Part shown: in pieces, positions 43,703-51,887 of the stretch
Numbering within the stretch: position 1 is the first letter of the stretch
How the letters are laid out: each line of letters begins with the position of its first letter
From: an uncultured Bradyrhizobium sp.
Lineage (GTDB): Bacteria; Pseudomonadota; Alphaproteobacteria; Rhizobiales; Xanthobacteraceae
Reading direction: 5' to 3'
Assembly (NCBI RefSeq): GCF_936943645.1
Contig: NZ_CAKZJO010000038.1
Location: 1 to 64,000 of the forward strand
Length of the DNA stretch: 64,000 nt
Position numbers and translations under genes: made by a program
The notes under the pieces: generated by a model
Told to the model about the DNA's origin: nothing
The model's database searches: none
Seen by the model: only the letters and a program-made list of their open reading frames with translations

Positions 43703-43960
43703 ATGCATTTCCGCTCATCCCTTCTTATCAGCTTCGCTGCGATACCTCTCTCCGCCCTCGCGGACCCAGTCTCCACGCCCCCATCGTCCGTTGAACCAGG
43801 TATGGCCGAGAGCGTGCATGTGCAGCCGCGCGGGAGTGCCTTCATGCCCAATTCAAAGGCTGTTGACGCGTTGCAGAGACGCATAACCGATTTCAATCAG
43901 AAGCAGCAGGACCTCGATGCGGAGCTCGACAAGAAGTTGAAGATATGTCGCGGGTGCTGA
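43703..43960 (+). CDS. small secreted protein with C-terminal KLxICRGC tail (paralogue)
   Basis: An 85-residue protein: signal peptide (about 1-21, ending 'SALAD'), a Pro/Ser linker, then a helix 'VDALQRRITDFNQKQQDLDAELDKKLKICRGC' ending in a CxxC pair at the very C-terminus. The tail matches the protein at 28825. It follows the EgtD gene by 128 bases and precedes an HWE-type kinase by 19 bases. Possible roles include thiol redox sensing or metal binding; none proven. Confidence 0.75.
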   Translation: MHFRSSLLISFAAIPLSALADPVSTPPSSVEPGMAESVHVQPRGSAFMPNSKAVDALQRRITDFNQKQQDLDAELDKKLKICRGC

Positions 43961-43979
43961 ATTCCCAACGTCAAGGCAG

Positions 43980-44678
43980 ATGGTAGGTCCGAACATGAGG
44001 CGCACTGACACATACTCAGCCAAGGCCGAAACTGGATACGCGGGTTGTGGGCGGGCGGTTCAAATGAGCAGCGACACGCTCGGGCTCGTTGTCAGGGAGT
44101 TGCAGCACCGAATGCGCAATCTCCTCAGCGTCGTTCTGTGCTTCGTCGATACGACTGACGCGGATACTGCTTCCGAACTTCGTCTAGCACTTTCGGCTCG
44201 AATCGCAGCCCTGTCGGACGCCTATCGGATGATTGAGGGCGCGCAAGAGCGTCGGGTGTTGCTGGCATGGCTTCTAGAGCGCACGCTCCGGCCGCACGCG
44301 ATGTCGCACCGCCACTGCATCCTTCTCTCCGGGCCTGACGTGAGATTGGAGCCGCACGTTGCCTTGTCCCTGCACGTCATCTTTCATGAATTGGCTACCA
44401 ATGCCAGCAAGCACGGTGCGTTGTCGTCAGCTGTAGGCGCGGTGGAAATCAGCTGGGATCGGCCGCCCCACCTCACGGGGCAGGCCCTTGCGATAGAGTG
44501 GCGTGAGCGCGGCGGACCAAGTGTTAGAAAGCCGGGCCGCGTAGGCTTTGGGACGAAGCTGATCGAGAGGGCCTTGCCGAACGCCGAGGTCGATCTTGAC
44601 TTCGCGCCCGATGGTCTCGTCTGTCGGTTGCTGGTCGATCTGGACCACGCAGCGGCCGGCCGGCACGAGGTTGGTTGA
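43980..44678 (+). CDS. HWE/HisKA_2-type sensor histidine kinase, sensor-less
   Basis: About 232 residues. The kinase core shows 'LVVRELQHRMRNLLSVVLCFVD' (H-box) and 'LHVIFHELATNASKHGALSSAVGAVEISW' (N-box with the HWE-family 'HELATNASKHGALS'), then 'VGFGTKLIERALPNAEVDLDF'. No membrane segment or PAS domain is seen. The start at 43980 has a weak ribosome site; ATG 43995 or 44064 is possible. Such kinases often feed single-domain receivers, so the REC gene at 41542 is a plausible partner. Confidence 0.85.
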   Translation: MVGPNMRRTDTYSAKAETGYAGCGRAVQMSSDTLGLVVRELQHRMRNLLSVVLCFVDTTDADTASELRLALSARIAALSDAYRMIEGAQERRVLLAWLLERTLRPHAMSHRHCILLSGPDVRLEPHVALSLHVIFHELATNASKHGALSSAVGAVEISWDRPPHLTGQALAIEWRERGGPSVRKPGRVGFGTKLIERALPNAEVDLDFAPDGLVCRLLVDLDHAAAGRHEVG

Positions 44679-44734
44679 CCGATGCTCGTTGTTCCTTCCC
44701 TTCACCAACCAAAGTCTGTGTAACGAGGTTCGAA

Positions 44735-45007
44735 ATGAATCCGGTGGGGTCGCCTGCGGTTTCGTGGATGTTCATGGGCATTTTCGACGCGCGTGCAGAG
44801 AAAGGCTGCGCGAGATGCAATGCACCTGTCCTGCGCGCTCAGGACTGCAGGGCAGGCTCCTCCTGCAACCTCAATGGCGCAGTCGTAGCGAAGAGCGGCA
44901 TGTCGCCGCTATCGATGAGGGCCCCTTCTCTGGAGCGCTCGACCTCGACCGGAATGCGTCGCGTCTCGCCGAACGGCTCCAGCGGTCACCAGGGGCAACT
45001 CGCATGA
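44735..45007 (+). CDS. possible small protein, 90 aa, overlapping the next gene start
   Basis: A frame starting MNPVGSPAVSWMFMGIF, with five Cys in the next 30 residues ('GCARCNAPVLRAQDCRAGSSC'), ends at TGA 45005-45007, giving an ATGA overlap with the kinase start at 45004. A GAGG lies seven bases before ATG 44735. Overlap and ribosome site argue for translation coupling; composition and lack of homology-like features argue against. I cannot name it. Confidence 0.3.
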   Translation: MNPVGSPAVSWMFMGIFDARAEKGCARCNAPVLRAQDCRAGSSCNLNGAVVAKSGMSPLSMRAPSLERSTSTGMRRVSPNGSSGHQGQLA

Positions 45008-46650
45008 GCCGGGAAAGCGAGACGAGCGAACTTGAGCTGGTCGCGAAGGCATTCCAGGTCATCTCGAGGGAAATCAGTTATCAGGGATTGGCCAAAGCCC
45101 TCCTCGCCGAGGCGCTAAGCTACTCCGGTGCAACCCGCGGCGCGATCCTGCTCAGCGGACAACGGGATATGCTCGCCAAGGCGGATGCGAGCTTCCCTCG
45201 CGAGAGGGCAAACTTTCTTGCCTCCTTCCCTCAAAGCGCGCAATTCAGTCTACCTGAAGATCTCGCCGAAGAGGTCCTCGGGAGAAAAGGGACGGTGGTG
45301 AGGGTTGCCGGAGCTGCGAGCTCGGCGCTCATTGACGCGACGAAGCCATCGTCCGGCAAGATAGCTCAATTATGCGTGCCGCTGGTTCATCAGAATTGGG
45401 CAATCGGCGTAATCTATCTCGAGTCCGACGACGATGTAGGGATCTTTACGCCCCAGTGCGTGCGGGTGATCTCGATGCTGGCCAGTCAAGCCGCCATTTC
45501 GTTCGAATCGGTTCGGCTGTTCGAGGCACTACGTGAGACCAACATGTGGATGGTCAGAGGTCAGCAGATCGGTGGCATGGGTAGCTATCGCTGGAATACG
45601 AGGACTCTCCTCTCCCGAGGTTCGCGCGAGTGCTACCGCATCCTGGATCTTGATCTGGATGTAAATCCCGTGCCGTTCGAAATGTTCATAAGTCGAATCC
45701 ATCCGGAAGACTATCCTGCGTTGGAGCGGGCGCTTGGCGAGGCCATCAGCACCAAATCGCCATTTGCTCACGAATATCGCGTCATTCATAGGGACGGAAA
45801 ATCCTTGCATGTCGTCGCTGTTGGGCAATTCGACGAGGGGCCAACGGGAGATTTGGAGCTCGAGGGCATCATCACTGACATCTCACAGCGGAAGGCGGCG
45901 GAGCAGGCGCTTGCAGACGCGCGGAATGAGCTTGCGCATGCGTCGGGTCTGACCTCGCTTGGTGAACTCGCTGGCTCCATCATTCACGAGATCGATCAAC
46001 CTCTGACGGGCATACTCACAAGCGCAGAGGCTTGCGCGCGGTGGCTCGACAGGGATCCCGCCGAGGCTGCGGAAGCGCGAAAATCGATTGCACGCATTAT
46101 CAGGCAGGCGCGCCGAACCGCAGATGTGGTGACAGGGGTCAGGTCCCTGGTACGAGGCGCCCAGGTTCGTTTTGCAGAATTCGATATCAACGACGCGGTT
46201 GCAGAAGTCCTTCTGCTTTCAAAGCGAGAGGTCGAGCGAGCTGGTGTCGTCGTACGTACGGATTTCGACCGGACGGCGCCTCGTCTCGAGGCGGATCGAG
46301 TGCAGATCCAGCAGGTTGCTCTTAACCTTGTGCGCAACGCCATAGAGGCGATGACCGAAGTAGGAGAGGGGAACCGCATTTTGACCATCTCATCGTGGAT
46401 CGCTGATGATATGATCTCGGTTGCGATCGCGGATACGGGTACGGGTGTCGATCCGGCCGATAGAGATCGAGTCTTTGAGACTCTCTACACGACGAAGGGA
46501 GCCGGGCTCGGTCTGGGACTATCGATCTGCCGGAAGATAGTCAGGCTTCACGGAGGAAAGCTATGGGTGGAAGAAAACGGGAGGTGCGGAGCGAGGTTCA
46601 CGTTCAGTCTCCCGCGCCGCCAAGCAGTTCGGGGGTCGAGAATCCAGTAG
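45004..46650 (+). CDS. GAF-PAS sensor histidine kinase
   Basis: A 548-residue cytosolic kinase. A GAF domain (about 10-175, 'LCVPLVHQNWAIGVIYLESDDDVGIFTPQCVRVISMLASQAAISFES') and a PAS/PAC domain (about 190-310, 'EYRVIHRDGKSLHVVAVGQFD...GIITDISQRKAAEQAL') precede an H-box 'LTSLGELAGSIIHEIDQPLTGILTSAEACARWLDRD' and ATPase boxes 'LVRNAIEAM', 'IADTGTGV', 'GLGLGLSICRKIV'. AGGGG eight bases before ATG 45004. A FixJ-like regulator overlaps its 3' end, forming a two-component pair. Like the giant kinase it uses GAF plus this H-box. Confidence 0.93.
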   Translation: MSRESETSELELVAKAFQVISREISYQGLAKALLAEALSYSGATRGAILLSGQRDMLAKADASFPRERANFLASFPQSAQFSLPEDLAEEVLGRKGTVVRVAGAASSALIDATKPSSGKIAQLCVPLVHQNWAIGVIYLESDDDVGIFTPQCVRVISMLASQAAISFESVRLFEALRETNMWMVRGQQIGGMGSYRWNTRTLLSRGSRECYRILDLDLDVNPVPFEMFISRIHPEDYPALERALGEAISTKSPFAHEYRVIHRDGKSLHVVAVGQFDEGPTGDLELEGIITDISQRKAAEQALADARNELAHASGLTSLGELAGSIIHEIDQPLTGILTSAEACARWLDRDPAEAAEARKSIARIIRQARRTADVVTGVRSLVRGAQVRFAEFDINDAVAEVLLLSKREVERAGVVVRTDFDRTAPRLEADRVQIQQVALNLVRNAIEAMTEVGEGNRILTISSWIADDMISVAIADTGTGVDPADRDRVFETLYTTKGAGLGLGLSICRKIVRLHGGKLWVEENGRCGARFTFSLPRRQAVRGSRIQ

Positions 46651-47267
46651 ACGCGTCTCAATCCGGGATCGTCCATATTGTTGACGATGACCGCGCTGTC
46701 CGCGAGTCCCTCGGGGATCTCCTCGAATCATTGAACTACAAGGTCGCGCTATACGCGTCTGCAGCGGACTTCTTGAAGGTCGAGCTATCGGATGCGCCGG
46801 CGTGTCTGGTGCTTGACGTCAGACTGCCTGGAACAAGTGGTCTTGAGTTGCAGGAATACCTAACGAAGATCAATGTCGGAATCCCGGTGATCCTGATGAC
46901 CGCTTTCGGCGACATCCCCATGTCGGTCAGAGGCATGAAACTGGGCGCGGTCGATTTCCTCACCAAGCCGATACGAGACCAGGATCTTCTGGATGCCGTC
47001 ACCGCCGCGATTCGAAAGGATATCGATCGACGCGACGACAGTGCACATATTGCGCAATTGCAGGAAAAGTTCTCGCTGCTGACCGCTCGCGAGCGGCAGG
47101 TGATGACGCTTGTGACATCCGGGTTGATGAACAAACAGGTCGCCAACGAACTCTCCATCAGTGAAGCTACGGTCAAAATGCACCGCGGAAGCGTCATGCG
47201 GAAGCTGGGAGCAAGAACGGCGGCGATGCTCGTTCGAATGGCTGAGGCGCTTCAACTCCAGCGATAG
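46563..47267 (+). CDS. FixJ-family response regulator
   Basis: A 234-residue regulator: about 34 extra N-terminal residues, receiver with 'HIVDDDRAV', phospho-acceptor D85 in 'LVLDVRLPG', Lys in 'FLTKPIRD', and a LuxR-type HTH 'LTARERQVMTLVTSGLMNKQVANELSISEATVKMHRGSVMRKL'. GGAGG six bases before ATG 46563 supports a start 88 bases inside the kinase gene, a long overlap. Partner of the kinase at 45004. The adjacent palindromic module at 47327 is a candidate target. Confidence 0.93.
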   Translation: MGGRKREVRSEVHVQSPAPPSSSGVENPVDASQSGIVHIVDDDRAVRESLGDLLESLNYKVALYASAADFLKVELSDAPACLVLDVRLPGTSGLELQEYLTKINVGIPVILMTAFGDIPMSVRGMKLGAVDFLTKPIRDQDLLDAVTAAIRKDIDRRDDSAHIAQLQEKFSLLTARERQVMTLVTSGLMNKQVANELSISEATVKMHRGSVMRKLGARTAAMLVRMAEALQLQR

Positions 47268-47326
47268 ATCGTTGCGCTAGACAAGCAGCCGATGCTGAAA
47301 TCGCCGGCGCGACTCACGCCCCGGCA

Positions 47327-47396
47327 CCCATACCTAGGTATGGGCTGAGCCCGTACAACCGTGAGATTGCTGACAGGGCGTTTGAACAGCATGCTC
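47327..47396 (+). promoter_or_regulatory. conserved palindrome promoter module, copy 3 (towards AraC-hydrolase operon)
   Basis: CCCATACCTAGGTATGGG (47327-47344) is a perfect 18-base palindrome; CGTGAGATTG (47360-47369) and GCATGCTC (47389-47396) follow at the same distances (15 and 19 bases) as in copy 2. It lies 60 bases past the FixJ-like gene. Confidence 0.75.
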
Positions 47397-47563
47397 TCCC
47401 TGTGAGGTGCTTCCATTGATTGGCAGCGCACCTGGCCGGAGAAGCGATGCCGCCCTTGCAGCTTGCGGCTTCAACACCTGCGAACAGACAACCAAGCATC
47501 CCCTCGGCACGGAAGTTCGTTGATGAGCGAACACTGCCATCCGGAGCACAAGGTAGGGCGACG

Positions 47564-48541
47564 ATGATGGGAATGAACCTAGCAAATTCGAGTGAGAGCA
47601 AGCAACGAGGCGCAGCCTCAGCTTCACCGGCGCGATTGGTAGGCGAAGCGCAGGCGGTCAAGTCTTCCACAGTCGCCCTCGATTCAAGAGTTGGCATAAC
47701 CCCTGCCGATCCGGTGACGCGCCTCGAGATGGGGCGGCGTTGGTGGGTTTCGGAGAGTGTTCACTTGCCTTGCGGCAGCAGAGCCGAGTTTCGCTTTCAG
47801 GGGTCGAGGCATCTTCTCGCACTCTACAACGAAGGCGCCGGGAAAAGAGGGGAGGCGTCCGTCGACGGTGTATGTCGCTCGAAGCTGCGCGGTTCCGACC
47901 ACCTTCTGACATTCGTCCCGGCGGGACGCGCTTACCGGGAATGGCATGAGACAGCCTCCTTTACAGAGGTGACATTTCTCTACTTCGATCCCGCTGCGCT
48001 TCGCCTATCGGAAGCCACCAACGCTCAGTTTTTGCCGAGGGTGTACTTCGAGGATGCGCTCGTTTGGCAAACGGCCTTCAAGTTGAAGAAGGCTATAGAA
48101 AGCTGCGGAACGGAGTGCGCGCCCTATCTGGAAGCCCTCTGCGGCGTGCTCGCCCACGAGCTCTCAATGCCCGATGGCGACTTGGTTCGCGAGCCGACAC
48201 CCGTCAGTCGTGGAGGTTTGGCAGGTTGGCAGAAGCGCGTCGTCGTCGAGTACGTGGAAGAGCATTTGGGAGAGCAGGTCTGCCTGCTCAAGCTCGCCGA
48301 GCTCGCCAGGCTGAGCGTTCACCACTTTTGCCGAGCGTTCAAAAGGTCTTTCGGGATGCCCGCCTATCAATACCAGGTTCTTCGACGCATGGAGTTCGCG
48401 AAATTGCGGTTGGCTGATCGGGCGGCCTCGATCACCGACATCGCGCTCAGTCTCGGCTATGCGCAGACGAGCTCCTTCAGCTCGGCCTTTCGAAAAGCGA
48501 CGGGTTGGACGCCTACCAATTATCGCAGGGAGCTCAAATGA
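47564..48541 (+). CDS. AraC-family transcriptional regulator
   Basis: About 325 residues. The N-terminal part is poorly conserved; the middle ('LLTFVPAGRAYREWHETASFTEVTFLYFDPAALRLSEA') is the sensing domain, and the C-terminus has two HTH motifs ('VCLLKLAELARLSVHHFCRAFKRSFGMPAYQYQVLRRMEFAKLRL' and 'SITDIALSLGYAQTSSFSSAFRKATGWTPTNYRR'). ATG 47564 is chosen; ATG 47447, which has GGAG at short spacing, would add 39 residues. Controlled by module copy 3; probably regulates the hydrolase operon that starts 140 bases after it. Confidence 0.88.
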   Translation: MMGMNLANSSESKQRGAASASPARLVGEAQAVKSSTVALDSRVGITPADPVTRLEMGRRWWVSESVHLPCGSRAEFRFQGSRHLLALYNEGAGKRGEASVDGVCRSKLRGSDHLLTFVPAGRAYREWHETASFTEVTFLYFDPAALRLSEATNAQFLPRVYFEDALVWQTAFKLKKAIESCGTECAPYLEALCGVLAHELSMPDGDLVREPTPVSRGGLAGWQKRVVVEYVEEHLGEQVCLLKLAELARLSVHHFCRAFKRSFGMPAYQYQVLRRMEFAKLRLADRAASITDIALSLGYAQTSSFSSAFRKATGWTPTNYRRELK

Positions 48542-48681
48542 AGCGAATCGCCGGGAGGCTTGTAACCAGGGCATTGCGAGCCGCGAAATAATCGGCACGC
48601 CCGGAGTGCCGCTTGCGGATGATCATTTAGGCGTTCTGGCAGCCGCCCGGGCGTTGAAGGGCGAACAGAAAGGGACTGCGG

Positions 48682-49590
48682 ATGACAGGCATTCGATATC
48701 GCAAAGCTGACGTGGATGGACTGAAGATATTCTATCGCGAGGCTGGACCGACCGACGCGCCGGTGCTGCTGCTGCTGCACGGCTTTCCGACAGCTGGCCA
48801 TATGTTCCGTGACCTGATCCCGGCCCTGTCAAGTCGCTTCCGGGTTGTGGCGCCGGACCTGCCCGGATTTGGCCAGTCCGACATGCCCGGCCGCGCAAGC
48901 TTCACATACACATTCGCGGCGTTGGCGCAGGTGATCGAGCGGTTCACTGAAGTCGTAGGCCTCGCTCGCTTCTCGCTGTTCGTCTTTGACTATGGCGCGC
49001 CGACGGGCTTTCGAATGGCCGTCCGCCACCCCGAACGCATCGTTTCCATTATCTCGCAGAACGGAAACGCTTACGAAGAGGGGCTGAGCGACGGATGGGA
49101 TCCAATCCGGACTTACTGGATGGACCCATCGAAGGAGAACCGGGCGGCGCTGCGCGTATTGCTTTCGCCGGAAACGACGACCTGGCAATACACCCACGGG
49201 GTGCCGAATGCCTCGCTGGTCTCCCCCGATGGATACACCTTGGACAATCACTATCTCGCGCGTCCCGGTGCCGACGAAATACAGCTCGATCTGTTCGCGG
49301 ATTACAAAACCAACGTCGCGATGTATCCGGAATTCCAGGCCTACTTCCGCAAACATCAGCCTCCCTTTCTCGCTGTCTGGGGCAAGAACGATCCGTTCTT
49401 CCTACCAGCGGGCGCAAACGCGTTTCAGCGCGACATCGCAAACGCGGAGGTGCGCTTGTTCGACACGGGCCATTTTGCCCTCGAAACACATGCAACGGAG
49501 ATCGCGGCCGTGATCGGCGAGTTTCTTGTGCGGCAAACGTCAGACGCTCGAATGAATGCACTTGCAGCAGCGAGCGCCAGGACAACATGA
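48682..49590 (+). CDS. alpha/beta-hydrolase with Asp nucleophile (epoxide hydrolase / dehalogenase-like)
   Basis: A 302-residue hydrolase. The nucleophile elbow is 'FVFDYGAPTG' with D103 in the place of Ser, so it uses an aspartyl-ester mechanism like epoxide hydrolases and haloalkane or fluoroacetate dehalogenases. 'LLHGFPTAGHMFRDL' forms the oxyanion region; a later Asp ('WGKNDPFFLP') and His ('FDTGHFALETH') complete the set. The haloalkane dehalogenase Asn and Trp halide ligands are missing (HGF, FDY), so halide release is doubtful. GAACAGAAAGGGAC lies before ATG 48682. First enzyme of a three-gene operon. Confidence 0.88.
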   Translation: MTGIRYRKADVDGLKIFYREAGPTDAPVLLLLHGFPTAGHMFRDLIPALSSRFRVVAPDLPGFGQSDMPGRASFTYTFAALAQVIERFTEVVGLARFSLFVFDYGAPTGFRMAVRHPERIVSIISQNGNAYEEGLSDGWDPIRTYWMDPSKENRAALRVLLSPETTTWQYTHGVPNASLVSPDGYTLDNHYLARPGADEIQLDLFADYKTNVAMYPEFQAYFRKHQPPFLAVWGKNDPFFLPAGANAFQRDIANAEVRLFDTGHFALETHATEIAAVIGEFLVRQTSDARMNALAAASARTT

Positions 49591-50564
49591 TGCGCGCCAT
49601 CGTCCTTGAAAAATTCGGCGGCTTGGACAGCCTGGCCTATCGGGATGTTCCGGAGCCAGAGCCTTCGCACGGTCATGCCGTCATCCAAGTGAAGGGATTC
49701 GGCATTAATCACGCGGAGATGCACATGCGCCGAGGCGAATGGGCTGAAGCGGCGCCGATCAGCGGAATTGAATGCGTGGGCCTCGTGAAGTCGTGTCCGG
49801 GCGGCGAATTCCCTGTCGGAGCGAAGGTGGCCGCACTGATGGGCGGTCTCGGTCGGACGATTAATGGAAGTTATGCCGAGTATACGCGGGCTCCGGTCTC
49901 GAACGTCGCCCTGTTTGATTCGAAGTTGCCCTGGGCAGAGCTCGCAGCCATACCAGAGACCTTTGCGACGGCATGGACATGTCTCTTCCGCAACCTGGCG
50001 CTTCGCCGCGGTGAGCTTCTCGTCATCCGCGGCGCGACATCCTCGTTCGGTCAAGCCGCACTCAAGCTCGCGATCAATGCCGGCGCGCGAGTCATTGCGA
50101 CGACCCGCAACCGGGAGCGCTTTGCCATGCTGGAGAAACTTGGCGCGACCCGTTGCGAAATCGAACGGGGCGATCTCTCACAGCATCTTCCCGAAGCGAA
50201 GCGGGTAGATGCTGTTCTGGATCTCGTCGGCAACAGTGCCGCCCTCGATTCGCTCGGCCTGCTCCGTCGCGGAGGCCGATCATGTCTTGCGGGCTGGCTG
50301 GGTGGACTTGATCCGATTGTCGATTTCAACCCCTTATTGCAGATGGCAAGCGGGGTCTATCTGACCTTCTTCGGCAGCTTCGTATTCGGGACACCCGGGT
50401 TTCCTCTCTCCGACGTACCTCTGGGAGAAATTGCCGCGGACGCCGCGGCTGGGCGGCTCGATGTCAAGCCAACCCGGATATTTCGGTTCGACGAGATCCA
50501 CGAGGCGCATCGCGTCATGGAAGCGAACGAGGCGATCGGAAAGATGGTCGTCGTGATCGATTGA
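49587..50564 (+). CDS. NADPH:quinone-oxidoreductase-like MDR protein
   Basis: A 325-residue medium-chain dehydrogenase/reductase without zinc ligands: 'RAIVLEKFGGLDSLAYRDVPEPEPSHGHAVIQVKGFGINHAEMHMRRGE', cofactor segment 'LLVIRGATSSFGQAALKLAINAGARVIATTRNRERFAMLEKLGA', and 'VDAVLDLVGN'. This is the quinone-oxidoreductase/enoyl-reductase group, usually NADPH dependent. The ATG overlaps the hydrolase stop (ATGA). Substrate unknown. Confidence 0.88.
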   Translation: MMRAIVLEKFGGLDSLAYRDVPEPEPSHGHAVIQVKGFGINHAEMHMRRGEWAEAAPISGIECVGLVKSCPGGEFPVGAKVAALMGGLGRTINGSYAEYTRAPVSNVALFDSKLPWAELAAIPETFATAWTCLFRNLALRRGELLVIRGATSSFGQAALKLAINAGARVIATTRNRERFAMLEKLGATRCEIERGDLSQHLPEAKRVDAVLDLVGNSAALDSLGLLRRGGRSCLAGWLGGLDPIVDFNPLLQMASGVYLTFFGSFVFGTPGFPLSDVPLGEIAADAAAGRLDVKPTRIFRFDEIHEAHRVMEANEAIGKMVVVID

Positions 50565-50593
50565 CGAACAAAGGCGAATCGTGGGGACCTGCT

Positions 50594-51364
50594 ATGTCAA
50601 GGACAGTTGCTATCGTTACAGGCGCAAGCCAGGGCATCGGCCGCGCAACGGCGGTGCGCCTGGCGCGCGATTTCGCGGCGCTTGTTGTCGTTGCACGAAA
50701 TCGCTCCAATCTGGAGGACACTGCGGCGATGGCTAGGGCTGCCGGTGCAGAAACTCTGGTGATCGAGGCCGATCTGTCGGAACCTCGCGCTGCGAAAGCT
50801 GTCGTCGACCAGACTCTGGCTCTCTTTGGCCGCATCGATGCTCTCCTCAACATTGCAGGCGCGGTGCCGCAGGTCGACTTGTTCGAGACGACGGACGAAC
50901 AGTGGGAAGCCGGACTGGCGTTGAAACTACACGGCGCCCGGCGGCTCACCATCGCCGCTTGGCCATCGCTCATGGCAACCAAGGGCGCCGTGGTGTTGAT
51001 GTCCGGAAACTCCGCCCTATTCCCCAAAGCGCCCTATGCCGCGGTAGGTACCATCAATGCCGCGATCATCGCCCTGGCAAAGGCGTTCTCCGACAAGGGG
51101 ATTGGCGATGGAGTGCAAGTCAATAGCGTTCTGCCCGGCCCGGTCATGACGGGGCGCCGCCGCTCCTATCTTGAGCATTGGGCTGCTTCGCATAACATGA
51201 CGGTCGAGGAAGCGACCACGAAATTCCCCAGGGATGCCGGTATCGCGCGCTACGGTGAGCCGGAAGAGATCGCTGAACTGATGGCGTTCCTGGTATCGCC
51301 AGGCGCGCGTTGGATGACCGGGGCGGCCTTGCGAATGGATGGCGGTGAGGTGAAATCGATTTGA
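50594..51364 (+). CDS. SDR-family oxidoreductase with altered active site
   Basis: A 256-residue Rossmann protein: 'AIVTGASQGIGRATAVRLA', 'ADLSEPRAAK', 'NIAGAVP'. The expected Tyr-x-x-x-Lys is 'YAAVG' (in 'PYAAVGTINAAIIALAKAFS'), so the Tyr is kept but the Lys is Gly; Ser is present in 'LMSGNSALF'. The C-terminus 'MTGAALRMDGGEVKSI' is normal. Catalysis would need another base. It ends the three-gene operon, 29 bases after the MDR gene. ATG 50594 has GGGGA nearby. Confidence 0.88.
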   Translation: MSRTVAIVTGASQGIGRATAVRLARDFAALVVVARNRSNLEDTAAMARAAGAETLVIEADLSEPRAAKAVVDQTLALFGRIDALLNIAGAVPQVDLFETTDEQWEAGLALKLHGARRLTIAAWPSLMATKGAVVLMSGNSALFPKAPYAAVGTINAAIIALAKAFSDKGIGDGVQVNSVLPGPVMTGRRRSYLEHWAASHNMTVEEATTKFPRDAGIARYGEPEEIAELMAFLVSPGARWMTGAALRMDGGEVKSI

Positions 51365-51613
51365 GTTCGGTGCATGCCCTCGAGGGCGGAAAGCACGCGC
51401 TTGGAAGGCCTGATGCCATTCGGCCGCCGATCGCGTGTACCGGCTTTCGCGGCAGAGCATGGCATGGGTTACCCCGAGCATTTCGAAGTTGTTCTCCGTA
51501 GCGGTCGATCGCTGAGGAGGCCCGGCGCTTTCCGGGGGACTTTGCCGCTGCGATCACCGCGGTGGCGGGCCGCTTCGCAGTCGCGCCAAGAGTATGCGAA
51601 CCAGGGCTAGCGT

Positions 51614-51880
51614 TCAGAAGCGCAGGTGCCGCACCCCGCTCAGTTCAAGCAGGTGTCCTTCTCGGGTACGCACCGCCCTGATCAGCTCGTTTCCACAATT
51701 GGAACACCTTACGATCGCCTCCGAGCGCCCTCCGCTTGCGACAAGAGAGCCAAGGCCGACCATCGTGCAGCATGCGTCGCACTGAACTTTCGTCAGGGTG
51801 ATGTCAAATGCGAAGGGTGCCTGAAGTAGGTGTGTAGCTGGGTCGCCGCCGATGATGAGGTCAGAGATAGTGTTGAACAT
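51614..51880 (-). CDS. small Cys-pair protein (DUF6510-like)
   Basis: An 88-residue protein with two CxxC pairs, 'VQCDACCTM' and 'VRCSNCGNEL', like a zinc ribbon; I recall DUF6510 proteins of this size next to ferredoxin-reductase/sulfite-oxidase pairs. AGGAGG stands 11 bases before the start at 51880. The FAD reductase stop is seven bases upstream, so the three genes 53253-51614 form one operon. Possibly a metal or redox partner. Confidence 0.75.
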   Translation of the reverse strand: MFNTISDLIIGGDPATHLLQAPFAFDITLTKVQCDACCTMVGLGSLVASGGRSEAIVRCSNCGNELIRAVRTREGHLLELSGVRHLRF

Positions 51881-51887
51881 GGAACAA

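Noticed and set aside
44330..44350. GTGAGATTG inside genes (44339 and 63281)
   Set aside because: Found within coding sequence and without the neighbouring palindrome, so not counted as copies of the promoter module.
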